From Torymus aiolomorphi (taxonomy: Eukaryota > Arthropoda > Insecta > Hymenoptera > Torymidae), in NCBI GenBank assembly GCA_036365515.1, contig CM070874.1, positions 93,537,842 to 93,601,841 of the forward strand: a stretch of DNA of 64,000 bases. Direction: 5' to 3'. The notes beneath the pieces are model-generated. The model saw nothing but the letters and a program-made list of their open reading frames with translations. It was not told the DNA's origin and ran no database searches. Shown here piece after piece: positions 20,701 to 32,940 of this stretch; within the stretch, counting starts at the first letter, position 1, and each line of letters begins with the position of its first letter. The position numbers were made by a program, and so were the translations under genes.

Positions 20701-20707
20701 TATTTTT

Positions 20708-21019
20708 TCATACCTCCATTACGTCCTCGAAAATGTTCTTCAGAAAACTAAGGCAAATTCGTTTTTGATATACGTGTCCATAATATACCTGATTTTCTAC
20801 GTTTGGAAACGAGTCCATAAAATCGAATGACGGATAAGCACATCCAAATAGCATATTGTGCAACAAGGAGAGAAAATGAGCTGAAAACTCCTCACCTGAG
20901 TCTGAAATAGCTCTACTTTTCGTGATGAGTACACACCTTTTTTTTAACGAATCCATGAGAGTTCCTTTTTGTAGGCATACAAGTTGTGTAGGCATAGGGG
21001 ATCGCGCATTTCGAGTCAT
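20708..21019 (-). CDS. Unrecognised 103-codon ORF, possible exon
   Basis: Minus-strand frame starting MTRNARSPMPTQLVCLQKGT, with a mixed, non-repetitive composition (SDSGEEFSAHFLSLLHNMLF in the middle). It ends GAG-GTATGA, which could be a 5' splice site at the stop. A possible acceptor CTGCATAG lies just upstream of the ATG. I do not recognise it. It lies inside the 10.7-kb element and might be a relic of that element's own gene. Low confidence. Confidence 0.25.
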   Translation of the reverse strand: MTRNARSPMPTQLVCLQKGTLMDSLKKRCVLITKSRAISDSGEEFSAHFLSLLHNMLFGCAYPSFDFMDSFPNVENQVYYGHVYQKRICLSFLKNIFEDVMEV

Positions 21020-21109
21020 GTACTATGCAGTTACAAATCATTGCATTTTCTGTTTTTATTTGCGTAGCTTATTACAAATATATGCGTCTTTCTTATATTT
21101 ATTTTAAAT

Positions 21110-22569
21110 CGAAATGTAATTTTTTTCAATTGTTTGTATAAGTGGTAATAACTTTTGTTATTTTACGATTGAAACTTTAAAAATTATCTTATATCTAAAC
21201 AAGCCAAAAAAGTATATAATATATAAATTTGACACTAAGAGAACAATTTTACAAAATTACGTTGAAGTTAGCGGGGAAAGAATTTTTTTTTCCGCTAAAC
21301 TTTGAAAAAACGCTCGGAATGCGCTATTTCCTATGCGACTTTTAGTCGTGAAAAAATGCATGTTTCAAGCAACTGTTAAAAAAAAAAACTATTTTGACGC
21401 GAACAAGTATAAGACCATGGTACCGTGTAAAGTAACACCAATCCTTCTGTTAGGGGCGCCTAATGTAATTTTTTTTTTCTCATTTAATTAAAGTTTACAA
21501 AATATAATTTCTTCTTATACTTAATAGTATATTTCGATACAAGTGGGAAAGTATTGATTCTAGCACACGAGTGTAGAACAATCTTTCGCACGTGTGTCGA
21601 ACGATATATCTATACAGGGGAAGTAAAAGCGATTTTAAAAGTTTATGTATATGTAAAATTGCATTTTAGGCATGCTGAATCGAAAAAATATGATTATGCA
21701 TGTACTGATTACATCCATTAGATTTATGGCCTACGAGATGCATTTCGCATACGTTACGGAATTTAGCGTACGTTACTCAAGCAGAGAAAATCATTTACAT
21801 TGGCGAAAAATTTTCCTGTTAGTTTTTCTAAAAAAGAAAAAATTCTCATGCATAAAGATTGGAATTTCGTGTCAATGACTGGAGGTTTTTGGAAAAATAC
21901 AATATTATAGAAACGAAAAATTACAATTGAAAATCAGATTTGACAATATAACGGTGTTATTCTTAATAATGTATGCAACAGCAGAAACAATAAGTTCTGT
22001 CTGATTCAAATTTCTTTGAAATCCTGAAATCTACTCATCACATACTAATGATTTTACAGTCGCTTTTATTTTAAATAATATGAAAACTCAATTGTTGCCG
22101 AATCTTAATGCGATTGTTAGAATTCGCTTTAGCAAATTTGTGAAACGCATTTAGCAATTCTCTTGAAGACGTTTCTCTTTTGCGGCTTTTCCCTCGCAAA
22201 AAGGGCAAGGCCTTTCTCTTTTTCAATCTTCACCTTATTATAACCTTAAATTCTAATATTTTTGATTTATATACAAAAACTTGTACTAAAACTTCATAAG
22301 TTATCTTAAAAAGATGAAGTATATCCTCAAATTTGAGAGGTACACGCTAATTCATGTGAGAAAACGAATTTTAAGAAAAAAAAATTAAACAATAGCACTC
22401 CAAAAAGGGCAAGGCCTTTCCCTTTTTTTTTTACAAATCACGCTTTGACTTATTGTCTCAAGGTGGCGCGTAGGCGCTTCCGTACGAGAGTCGGCGGCGC
22501 TCGAACAAAACTGTATACAGCGCGCGATCAGTTCCTGGAATCGCTGCGGAGCGGGGGAAATCGGAGAGA
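21110..22569. other. No gene; two copies of a G/C palindromic word
   Basis: AT-rich to 22440, then GC-richer (22440-22569). AAAGGGCAAGGCCTTTC, a near-palindrome, appears at about 22201 and 22406. The GC-rich end is the target into which hAT elements inserted. Confidence 0.3.
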
Positions 22570-22577
22570 GTCGGTAC

Positions 22578-23848
22578 TAGAGGTGAAAAGTGACCCGGTC
22601 ACAAAGTTTTGACGGTCCGCGGACGGTCCAAAGACCGTCCGCGGACGAGTGCTGTTTTTGACCAAACGGTCACTTTTTGGAAAAATTTGAAAGGTTCACT
22701 TTTATGTCAGAGTCGACCCGCGACGGCCGCAACTGTGCAGTGAAACGCGGGACTTTCTTGTTTTTTGAAACTAATTAAGGTTAGTCGCTAACTGTAATTT
22801 TTGTTAGAAGAAGTAAGGGCAGTTTATATTATAAGAAGAATGAAACTAAATGTCTTGCTTCTGGCTAATTTTAAAAGCATACCGCATGGACCGACTAAAA
22901 AATTAGCATTGTATCAATGTAAATATTGCAAGAGTGAATATTGCTTTCCACATAACTAGAATGAGCAAACATCTTACTGATAATTGTAAAGGATGTCCAG
23001 AAACAATCAAATCTGCAATCAAAAGTAAACAACAAAAGCAAAACTTGAAGAAAGCAGTCAAGGGCGATTTATCTGGAATAAAGAGAAAACGAGAAGCTTC
23101 TGATTCCAGTGAGAACAAATATCTTCAAAATGTTAAACAAACAAACGAACAGGCCTTAGTCAAAGATGAACCACGTCTATTTCTTGAAAAAATAACTGGT
23201 TATGTAGACATAACATCGTCCAAAGATCAAGAGTACATTGCAGCATCACTGGCCAAATCACTATATGTCAGTGGTAAGAACTTAAAGCTTACAAATATTT
23301 TTACTTAAATCTAAATAAATAAAAAAAAAAACAATATTTTGTAACCAATTGAAAAATGACTTTAATTTTTGATCAGCTATATAGCTGACTATTTTTTAAT
23401 GTTTGAGAAATAATTTATAATAAATTTTTAAAAGCTTAAAAATATTTTTACCTAAATGTAAATAAAAGATGATATTTTGTGACCGATTGAAAAAAAGACG
23501 GTCATTTTTCAGCTATATAGCTGATTATTCAGCTATATAGGTGGTGAAAGTAGATTTTTTAATTTTTTATTAGATTTATTTATTTTTATTAAAATAAGAA
23601 AAAATATAAACAACATTTTTTTAATAATTATATTGACAAAGGTACGAAATTAATAATGGCATCATAACCATTTAATTAGCAAAGTATTGTTATTAAAAAT
23701 GATGATATTTTGTGACGAATTGAAAAGAAGACCGTCGTTTCACATTCAAAAATTAAGAAAAATTCTTGGACCGTCATTTTTGGCACAGGACCGTCTTTTT
23801 TTGCGTCAATTGACCAATTTAAAAAAGACTGGTCATTTTACACCTCTA
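22578..23848 (+). mobile_element. hAT-type element with 8-bp target duplication (1,271 bp)
   Basis: Terminal inverted repeats TAGAGGTGAAAAGTGACC (22578-22595) and GGTCATTTTACACCTCTA (23831-23848) are flanked by the identical 8-mer GTCGGTAC (22570-22577 and 23849-23856), the hallmark duplication length of hAT transposons. Inside is a BED-finger-like fragment but no complete transposase. Repeated GACCGTC words in both orientations (e.g. 22610-22645) are subterminal repeats. Non-autonomous. Confidence 0.85.
22880..23308 (+). pseudogene. hAT transposase N-terminal fragment (BED-type finger)
   Basis: Translation gives YQCKYCKS, and after a one-base frame change RMSKHLTDNCKGCPE, the C-x2-C ... H-x4-C arrangement of a BED zinc finger. 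About 100 basic and polar residues follow (KQQKQNLKKAVKGDLSG) up to a stop at 23308. The catalytic and dimerisation domains are absent. Complete hAT transposases are about 600 residues. It belongs to the surrounding hAT element. Confidence 0.6.
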
Positions 23849-23856
23849 GTCGGTAC

Positions 23857-24464
23857 TAGAGATGCAAAAATGACCGTCTTTTTCTTCATTGGTCAAATGA
23901 CAAAAAAAAGACCGTCCTTGGACAAAAAAGACCGTCATAAAGTAATTTCCAAATTTTTCGTTGTAAAAAGACAAGACGGTCATTAAAAAAAAGGTCAAAT
24001 ATACCCCCTTCAACTATACAGTTGCAAAATGACCGTCTTTTTTTGATTTGGTCATGAATTTTGTCACAAATTTTTTATAATTTATTTAATAGTAATATAT
24101 TTCATTATAAATAAGGATATAAGTAGCTAAATTAATTCTACAAAACAATACTGTCTTATTTAAAGCATTTAAAGTTATATAAGTTTATTTAATATTATAT
24201 TTATAATTACAAATTATATTCATTTTCAATTATCGCATCTTCGATTTTGGTTTGAATTGAATAAAATGATAGATTTAATCTTTAGTCTAGTCGGTTTATA
24301 GAATTTGTTACGTCGTATAAATTCTATAAATCGAACGCACCCGTTCTTAATTTAACCATTGAAATTTGTGACAATTTCCGTCATTTTTCTAGTGGTCCGG
24401 CGACAGTCAATAGACGGTCAATAGACCGTCCAAAAATTTATGACATTGTCACATTGCATCTCTA
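23857..24464. mobile_element. Second hAT-type MITE sharing a target duplication (608 bp)
   Basis: Starts TAGAGATGCAAAAATGACC (23857) and ends GTCACATTGCATCTCTA (24464). Its left duplication GTCGGTAC (23849-23856) is the right duplication of the previous hAT; the right one is at 24465-24472. Internal GACCGTC/GACGGTC words link it to the same family. Non-coding. Confidence 0.85.
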
Positions 24465-24567
24465 GTCGGTACGGCCGTACGGCCGCCGCTGGCTCGCGTG
24501 AGTCCGCTACGCTCGAACCTCGAACATGTGAGAGCGTCCGCCGCATGAGAAGCGGGCCAGCAGGCGC

Positions 24568-26405
24568 ACGTGGCGCATTTTTGGGCGTAAAATACGCGTT
24601 GTTTAACTCGCTTATAATCGCATGCGGAGTCTCTAAAAAAAAAAACAAAAGACATATATCGATAGACTTTTTCCTGCTCTTTCCAATGGTGCTATGTTTG
24701 TTACTCCGAAACGCTTTCTTCTGGTCGGAAATTCAAGTTGAAAGTTCAAAGTCATTTTTCTCACAGTAAATCATGTTCTTTTTTCAAAATACATTTTACT
24801 ATTGGAAAGTATAACTCTTAAGCTTCAAGACCCTAATTTTTCGAGTTGGAGAAATGAAGGATTCAAAAGTAATAAGATTAAAAAAGAGGCGAGCGGCCGC
24901 GGGTGCTCTTCGCGCTGCGCCCCAGCGGGCTCTCAAACATCATTTTTATTAATATAGGTTATATCTTTCACTTTTTTATAATTTTTAATTTCTCTAGGTT
25001 TTTCAGAAAACTATGCTTTCATTGGATAATATGTGGCGCAATAATTTTACTATAATAATAATAATCAATGTAGTTTGACGACAATAGTCATTTACCATAA
25101 AAGATCGGATTCTAAAATTGAACACAAAAGAATGATAATTTTTTCAGACAATTTAATTCACAATGCCGTAGCGCTTTACCTAATCCAAGAAATAATAATT
25201 AATTACATTAAAAAATCTTTTGATTTCGTTAAAGAAGTAAATGTTTAAAAAATATACACAACTTCTAGAATCTTCTTCATCACTATGAAGATTTTTCTGT
25301 TAAAGTGGTATTGTCATCGGACTGCTCACGGAGAAAATGAATGTGATAGAATTGGTGCTTTCGTAAAAAGTAATGCTAGGCGGGCAAGTTTGCGGGAAGT
25401 ATCCGATAATTATATACCAACGTCACAAGATCTTTACGAGAGGGCAACAATATTTTGAAAATATTGTTTGCTTTTTTTCATCTAAAGATGAATATTTAAA
25501 AACTATACATAAACTAAAACAACGGTTAGATTCAGCAAAAACAGTGCCTGAAACTCCATCGTTTCACTATGTCAAATTATTAGCAGATACTGGAAAGTTA
25601 GATCTAAAACGATTTTCAGTATCGGGAACTTCCCAATTGTATCATACCTATGAGGCGGTTCACGTCAACTGCCCCAGCGCGGTTTTTGAGATATAAGATG
25701 TTTTGTAGTTTTTGAAGGTGAAAATGGAAAATTTCGGAAAAACTGCCTATATCATTGGAAAGCTGAGGAAAAAATACGTTGAAAACGCTTATCAAACAAT
25801 TTTTTTAAGTACATATTAGTATCATAAACATGAGTTAGAAATAGCACGATTTGGAACTCGCGCGCCGATCTGGGGCAGTTGACGTGAAACGCCTCCTATT
25901 CGAATAAAAATAAAAAAAAATTAGAAATTAACAGGTTTGAAAGTTAAATTTGTGACCTACTAATAAAAATGATGTTTCAGGCTTTATTGTTTAATGATAT
26001 TTTTCAGTATGAAAAACCGAAATGGTTCACTACATTTATTAGTATAGAGCTCGCTCGGGCGCAGCGTGAAGAGCGCGTGCGGCCGCTCGTCGCTGTCTTT
26101 GTTACTGTTGAACCCTTCATTTCTCGAACTCAAAAAATGAAGGTTTTGTAGCTTAAGAATTGTACTTTCGAATGGTAAAATGCATTTTCAAACAAAAACA
26201 TGATATACTTTGAGAAAAATGACTCTGAACTGACAACTTGAATTTTCGACCAGAAGGAAGTATTGTTTCGGAGTAAAAGCAATAGGAACATTGGAAAGAG
26301 CAGGAAAAAATCTATCGATAAATGTCTTTCGTTTTTTTTCTTAGAGACTTAGCATACGATTATATGCGAATTGAACAAAGTGTATTTTACGCTAAATATG
26401 CGCCT
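24568..26405. mobile_element. 1.84-kb inverted-repeat element with a TE-protein relic
   Basis: Left arm (24568-24950) and right arm (26040-26405) are diverged reverse complements. Examples are TGGCGCATTTTTGGGCG / TATGCGCC, GCATGCGGAGTCTCTAA / TTAGAGACTTAGCATACG, TTTTTCCTGCTCTTTCCAATG / CATTGGAAAGAGCAGGAAAAA, and a GCGGCCGC-like block next to GCGCAGC/GCTGCGC. The centre codes for a decayed transposon protein. Identity between the arms is clearly lower than in the 5-8 kb foldback, so it is older. Target duplication not identified. Confidence 0.6.
25000..25700 (+). pseudogene. Relic of a TE-associated protein (SENYAF ... HGENECDRIGAF)
   Basis: Pieces in shifting frames read FSENYAFI (about 25002), MIIFSDNLIHNAVALYLIQE (about 25132), and, with no stop between, WYCHRTAHGENECDRIGAFV through KSNARRASLR (about 25300-25400). 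A last frame (25373-25696) follows. The order FSENY ... SD ... HG(K)x3CDxIGxxVK(R) resembles an uncharacterised transposon-derived protein common in insect genomes; I recall it only as a family pattern and cannot name the superfamily. Several stops and frameshifts make it a pseudogene. Confidence 0.45.
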
Positions 26406-28610
26406 TCCATTATAGGTACTATATGATCGCGATCAGTATGACGTGTGACACTGCCTCTGGCTGGTGAAGGCTGGGGGAAACGTCAGCTCGGCAAATGTTC
26501 TATTTGCATAGCATTTATATAGTTTCTATTTGCCGAGCGTCGCTAAGTACATGACGCGCGTGATTCCTATTTATTTATTTTCTTTAACAGACTGATTACA
26601 TTATCGATATTTACGGATTTAATTACCTATTCCTTGATGTGAGAGTTTAATTTTCAAACAAGTTATTTACGTTTTGTCATTTTTTTCATTTACGTAAACA
26701 ATGAACATTCGTTGTACAATATTACAGTCAAATTATAAATTTGTATACCCTGTAACAGACCAAATTTTAAATTGAAAACATGTGTTGCTACTGCCAACAA
26801 AGAAAATATAATGGAAATATTATATTATAGACGCTTTAAAATATAATCATAATTTTAAATAGTTTTATTTAAACATCAATTTAAATCTTAAGGTAGTTCT
26901 GTAATGTATTAAAAAGTGGGTTTCGAAAGTAACAAAATTCTAGGGAGTTTTTTTTTTATTTCTTAAAATATATGTAGTCAACCTATTTTTTGAGATAAAA
27001 ATTATTGAAATTAGTCATTTTTACACTACAGTTAATATGAATCATATCAATTGTGATGAAAAGTAATAAAGTTTGTTACTTTAAAAGTTGGTTTTAAAAA
27101 ATAAAAAAGTATGTTATTAAACAAGAAATTCTGCACTTTCTTATAAGTACAATAAAATGTATTACGACGACCTTTTTAAATCGGTATTTATTGTTGAGAA
27201 TAAAAAATCTATGTTTTCCTAACCTATTTTGTGTTAGTACGGGAATCACGTGTTTGTGCAATTAGAAATTATTTATTTTCTACTCTATGCTTAAATTATC
27301 CCTTAACTTAAAAAATCATATAAGTTCGTAAATAATTTTTTCTCATATGATTTGACTAATTAAAATGTTAAATAATACTTATTGTTTCATGACCGCTGCA
27401 TTGACTCACGAGTCCTTACAGTACTACCTTACCTATAAACTAAAAATGCCTCCATTTGATTAACATGCTAACCAAGAGAGTTGTTCTATTCAAAATAGTT
27501 TAATTTTATTAAAATATCTCTTTATGTTTTTCAAACATGAACTATGGACAGCAAATCACTTATTAATCAATAATCGCTATGGACAAATTATAGCTATCAA
27601 AATTGGTTTGTTTTTTTATTAAATAGTGAAAAACATAATACTACTAGAAAGTTCATTAATAATACATAAATAATATGAGCTTTAATAGTATATAAAATGG
27701 AAAAATAATATATTAAAAATCGAAAAGTCGATGTTTGTGATACAAACTGTTTACGGAAAAAACGATTTCAGTAATAACTGAAAATTAACTAAGAAAGGAA
27801 GCAGTACTGGGACAAAGACAATTTTCGGACCAGTAGTAGGACAGCAATAAAAAATCTACAATAAACACTTAAGACGATAATGTCATTAATTTATTAGCAT
27901 TATTTATGGTGTTTACTATGTAATCACTTCGTTATTTTGTTGATTTCGCAGATGAAAATAGTGCATAACATGGTACCAACTTTTCGAGGCTAATTTTCCG
28001 AATGCATATAGCAAAATCCTTGTCCCACGTAAGGTACCTCTTGATTTCCATATCACAGCAGTGGGACAGTCCGAAACACGTTAAAAAGTATAGTCCCATT
28101 ATTGCATCCGGATGGACGTCCTACTACAGCTCCCAAGTAAATTAGTGTGACCCACTCATCAGACAATAGTTAATTTCTTTGAATGCGATTATTTCAAAAC
28201 ACCAGCAACGAAAAAAACTTGTTTTTTTAAATAAATCTCCAAACACGAGCTATCTGCTGAGGTGATGACTTTTCATGTATTATGCTTCGATATGGTACTA
28301 CAAAAGATTACAAAAAAATATGCTCGAAACTGTCCCACATCTGCATACTTTACCTTATATCAATAAGCCATATTTTCAAAATCTTATTTGGCTTTTATAA
28401 CATTAATAAAACCGAAGCAATATTGCCATTAAAAAAAAAAGATAAAAATATAATAACAAAAATCGAAAAATTAATGAGGTGCAATATACAATATCTCCTA
28501 TGTATTATAAAGTTTCACATGAAACCATTCTTGAGTAACTGCAGATTGAAAAAACTATGAAAAAATGTACATTTCAAATATCTTTGCACTCATCTCCCCT
28601 CCAGAAAATA
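26406..28610. other. No gene recognised
   Basis: AT-rich. At 26480-26545 CTCGGCAAAT and ATTTGCCGAG form an inverted pair about 45 bp apart. GTGGGACA/TGTCCCA words recur at 27800-28140. A 92-codon frame at 28282-28560 is low-complexity and not called. Confidence 0.3.
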
Positions 28611-28639
28611 TAATGACAAAAAAAAAACAAAAATTTTCG

Positions 28640-29945
28640 AATTAATAAACTCCCGAGAGCTGATTTTTTTTCAGTCGTAATGGATTATTTTTCGCTATTT
28701 TAGCCCCTTTCCACCCCCCCCCCCCTCCCCCACCCCCCCAGCAACAAGCGAAAGGTTCCGGATCGATTTTCGTAAAGGCAATTTTTTCAAAAAGCTATCG
28801 CAATATCTTGAAGTAATTTCAGCCATAAAATTTGTCTTAAATTAACAAACTAACGAGACATGATTTTTTCGCCGTATATATTTTTCGTGTATTTTCCGCT
28901 ATTTTAGCTCCTTTGCACCCCCCAAGCGAAAAGATCCGGTTCGAATTTCATATCGTCAATTTTTATTCAATGCTAGGGCAGTATCTGGAAGAAATATCAG
29001 CGATAAAATTTGTCTTAAATTAATAAACTCACGAGACATGATTTTTTCTCGGTACGTTTCGTGTATTTTCCGCTATTTTAGCCCCTTTGCACCCCCTAAG
29101 CGAAAGGATCCGGTTCGAATTTCATATCGCCAATTATTTTGCAATGCTAGGGCAGAATCTCGAAGAAATATCAGCCATAAAATTTATCTTAAATGAATAA
29201 ACTCACGAGACATGATTTTTTTATCCGTATTATTCGTGTGTTTTCCGATATTTTAGCCCCATTGCACCCCCTAAGCGAAAGGATCCGGTTCGAATTTCAT
29301 ATCGCCAATTTTTTTTCAATACGAGGGCAGTATCTACAAGAAATATCAGCCATAAAATTTGACTTAAATTCATAAACTCACGAGACATGATTATTTCTCA
29401 CGTGTTTGAAATTCCGAACGTTCATAATGAACGAAATATTAACTTAAAGTTTCTAATTCTGGTTAGAATTCGCCGGAGTGTGGTTTACTGGTGACTGCAA
29501 GAGTGAGAAGTGAAGAAATACAGTTATTATTCGATTTTAAATGTATTAAGTAGCCAAATTCGGCTAAATTTGAAAATGTCAAAAATCTTTCGTTCACTAT
29601 GAACGTTCGAAATTTCAAACACCTTATTTCTCGGTATTTTTCGTGTATTTTCCGATATTTTAGCCCCTTTGCACCCCCCAAGCGAAAGGATCCGGTTCGA
29701 ATTTCATATCGCCAATTTTTTTACAAAGCTAGGGCAAGCATCTCGAAAAAATATCAGCAATAAAATTTGTCTTAAATTCATAAACTCACGAGACATGATT
29801 TTTTCTCGGTATTTTTCGTGTATTTTACGCTATTTTAGCCCCTTTGCACCCCCAAGCGAAAAGATCCGGTTCGATTTTCATATCGCCAATTTTTTTACAA
29901 TGCTAGGGAAGCATCTCGAAAAAATATCAGTCATAAATTTGTCTT
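28640..29945 (-). repeat. Subterminal ~175-bp tandem units, right end
   Basis: Units containing ATTTTAGCCCCTTTGCACCCCC, GGATCCGGTTCGAATTTCATATCGCC-type and AATTTGTCTTAAATT words repeat at about 28680, 28895, 29075, 29255, 29655 and 29840. A 230-bp stretch at 29400-29630 replaces one unit and carries GAACGTTCATAATGAACG. A run of C (28715-28728) sits in the first unit. Confidence 0.75.
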
Positions 29946-30152
29946 AAATTAATAAACTCTCATGGTACCAATTTCTTTTGTCATTTATTGTCTAGTCGGG
30001 GTGGTTTTCGGGATTGGGGGATAATCGCTTTGGAAATAACTTATTTTGCAGTTTGTAGATGTTTTATGCATATCTCTAAGAGATAATGTCAAAAAAACCG
30101 AATTTGGAAATTTTCGATATTTCGTTCACCGTGAACGTTCAGAACTTCAAAC

Positions 30153-31880
30153 ACATTTATTTGTACAGTCATGAAAAAAGTTATTAACATTTTTAAAGAG
30201 GGCTTATTGAATAGATGATTATCTACTCAATCTCCCAGTATGGAGGAAATAACTATTGTCTTGAAAATTTCTTGAAAAACACACAGAAAATGCAGTATCT
30301 CCACACTTACTGATCAATTAGATCTGAAATCTGATATATAATCCCTCAGCATGTATAACATAGTATGTGTAAAGTTTAAGATATTTGTAAAAAATGGAAA
30401 GGGATTTTTAGACTCAATAGTCGAAAAGGTGCATGTGCATTTCCAACTGAGACCACCTGACCCTCGCTTAAAGTTCACCAGAATGTTCACACACAATACA
30501 ATGCATGTTTAGGAATTGTATATCTAATTTCAAATCTTTTCAATCAGCCAGTGTAGGATAAAATTTTTCTTGAAAATTTCTTGACAAGAGCAAAAAAATT
30601 GCAATATCTCCACACTTGCTGATTATTTAAATTTAAAACTTGATAAACAGTCCCTCAGCATGTATTGCATGGTGTGTGTAAAGTTTGAAATATGTTTAGA
30701 GAATGGAAACGCATCTTTTGGACTCAAAAGTCGAAAAAGCGCATATGAATTTCCAACTAAGACCACCTGACCCTTGCTCAAAGTTTACCAAAATGTCCTC
30801 ACACAATGCAATACATGCTGAGGGATTGTATATCCAATTTTAGACGTTTTCAATCAGCCAATGTTGGGGAAATAACTTTTTTACTTAAAAATTTCCTGAA
30901 AAACACACAAAAAAGGCAATAACTCAACACTTGATGATTATTTAGATCTCAAATTCGGTATACAATCCCTCAGCATGTATTGCATGGTGTGTGTAATGTT
31001 AGAAATATGTTGAGAGAATGGCAATGTATCTTTTGGACTCAAAAGTCGAAAAGGCGCATGTGCATTTCCAACTAAAACCACCAGACCCTTGCTCAAAGTT
31101 TACCAAAATGTACCCACACAATGCAATACATGTTGAGGGATTGTATATCCAATTTCAAACATTTTCGATCAGCCAGTTTTGGGAAATACCTTCTTTTCTT
31201 CAAAATTTCCTAAAAAACACACAAAAAAGGCAATAACACAACACTTGCTGAATATTTAGATCTCAAATTCGGTATACAATCCCTTAGCATGTATTGCATG
31301 GTGTATGTAATGTTAGAAATATGTTGAGAGAATGGCAATGTATCTTTTGGAGTCAAAAGTCGAAAAGGCGCATGTGCATTTCCAACTAAAACCACCAGAA
31401 CCTTGCTCAAAGTTTACCAAAATTTCCTCACACAATGCAATACATGCTGAGGGATTGTATATTCAATTTCAGACCTTTTCGATCAGCCAGTTTTGGGAAA
31501 TAACTTTTTTTCTTGAAAATTTCCTAAAAAACACACAAAAAAGGTATTAACTCAACACTTGCTGAATATTTAGATCTCAAATTCGATATACAATCCCTCA
31601 GTATGTATTGCATGGTGTGTGTAAAGTTAGAAATATGTTGAGAGAATGGCAATGTATCTTTTGAACTCAAAAGTCGAAAAGGCGCATGTGCATTTCCAAC
31701 TAAAACCACCAGACCCTTGCTCAAAGTTTACCAAAATGTCCTCACACAATGCAATACATGCTGAGGGATTGTATATCCAATTTAAGACCTTTTCAATCAG
31801 CCAGTGTAGGGGAAATAACTTTTTTTCTTGAAAATTTCCTGAAAAACACACAAAAAAGGCAATAACTCAACACTTGCTGA
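30153..31880 (+). repeat. 314-bp satellite, right block, about 5.5 copies
   Basis: GAGAATGGCAATGTATC at 31014, 31328 and 31642 gives an exact 314-bp period; earlier, more diverged units start near 30390 and 30700. Each unit contains CGCATGTGCATTTCCAACT, TTTACCAAAATGT and GAGGGATTGTATATCCAATTT. Continues the array interrupted at 19431. Open frames across it (up to 74 codons) merely repeat with the monomer. Confidence 0.85.
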
Positions 31881-32940
31881 TCGATATTGACTTTGAGGTC
31901 ATGTTACCGTACTTAATTCATAAGAGTATAAGAATGATAGAAATGCGCTCCAGTAATGCATCTCAGACATCTCATGTATATCTGAGTTGATTTTATCTTT
32001 CTGAGAGTACTAGTCTATGTTTGTATTAAACATAATTAAATAAAAAAATGAAAATATGTAACTTTTCAGTTTGACAGTTCTAAAAAATAAACAAGCAGTG
32101 CCTTATTACTAAATCTGAAAAATTGCATAACTTCATTCTTTTTTTATTAAATTATACCTACTTACAAAAAGATAAAATCAGCTTAAAAATGATGCCATGC
32201 AATGCATTAAGAAGCAGATTTCTATCATTCTTATTCTCTTTTAAATTAAGTTCGAAAACACGTAACCTCAAAGTAAATATCAAATATGTTAAAGGAGACC
32301 ACAAAGTGGTCATAGAGTATTAAAATACTTACAGACTAGATCTGGTTCCATGGATAATCTGGAAGATGAAGCTGTCAGATGCATGTATCAGGAAGCCCTT
32401 CACTTAAGGTTGCCCACTGTAATGCCACTGTGTAGTTTTTTCAAAGTTGCAGTTCCCAATTTGGTGCTATTTTCTTAAAAGTCTCCTGCCTTATGATGGT
32501 CATATTAATAGTCATATCGAGAGTCCATTATAACTACCAATCAATGCTGAAGAACTGTACTGGGAAAAAAATTTGGTTTAGTAAATAACGGTTGTTATTT
32601 TAGATTTGAATACCCTGACACGTGTAGAAAAGAAAAGGGAAAACAAAAATAGAAATTTTTTGGATTCAATATGAAAAATAATTACATTACAGAAAAAAAA
32701 CTAAAGAAATGGATTATCAATAATATCTTTTACAAAATTCTACTTAGAATAAATTATCACACTGTTACCTATGGGTGGGAAAATCTAGGACTATTTCTAC
32801 AAAATATTTAAATGTTAAGATAGGTTGCAAATGTTTGTAGTATCGGACTATGTACAGGTACCATAACCATAAATTACAATACCTACACTTAACTGACTGC
32901 TAGCAGCAATATAAACACAGCTGTCAACACAGCAAGTACT
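31881..32940. other. No gene recognised
   Basis: AT-rich sequence after the satellite. A 66-codon frame at 32123-32323 lacks any motif. Confidence 0.3.

Larger units (their letters stand above)
19432..30152. mobile_element. 10.7-kb element with inverted, tandemly repeated ends, inserted in a satellite
   Basis: The outer 200 bp are inverted copies: GTTTGAAGTTCTGAACG at 19434 mirrors CGTTCAGAACTTCAAAC ending near 30152, and a CAATAAATGACAAA block with a TACCATGAGAGTTTATT block is mirrored at 29945-29990. Inside each end lies a tandem array of ~175-bp units containing TTAATTTAAGACAAATTT, AGGATCC(TTT) and GGGGTGCAAAGGGGCTAAAAT. There are three units on the left (19630-20175) and at least six on the right (28640-29395, 29630-29945), in opposite orientation. 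The same 314-bp satellite flanks both sides. The interior carries younger insertions and no coding capacity that I can assign to the parent element. Confidence 0.6.

Noticed and set aside
26455..26482. Possible hammerhead (CTGGTGAAGG ... GGAAACGTC)
   Set aside because: The core A is replaced by G and no stem II can form between the two halves.
28282..28560. 92-codon ORF
   Set aside because: Low-complexity Ile/Lys-rich translation of AT-rich DNA with no motif.
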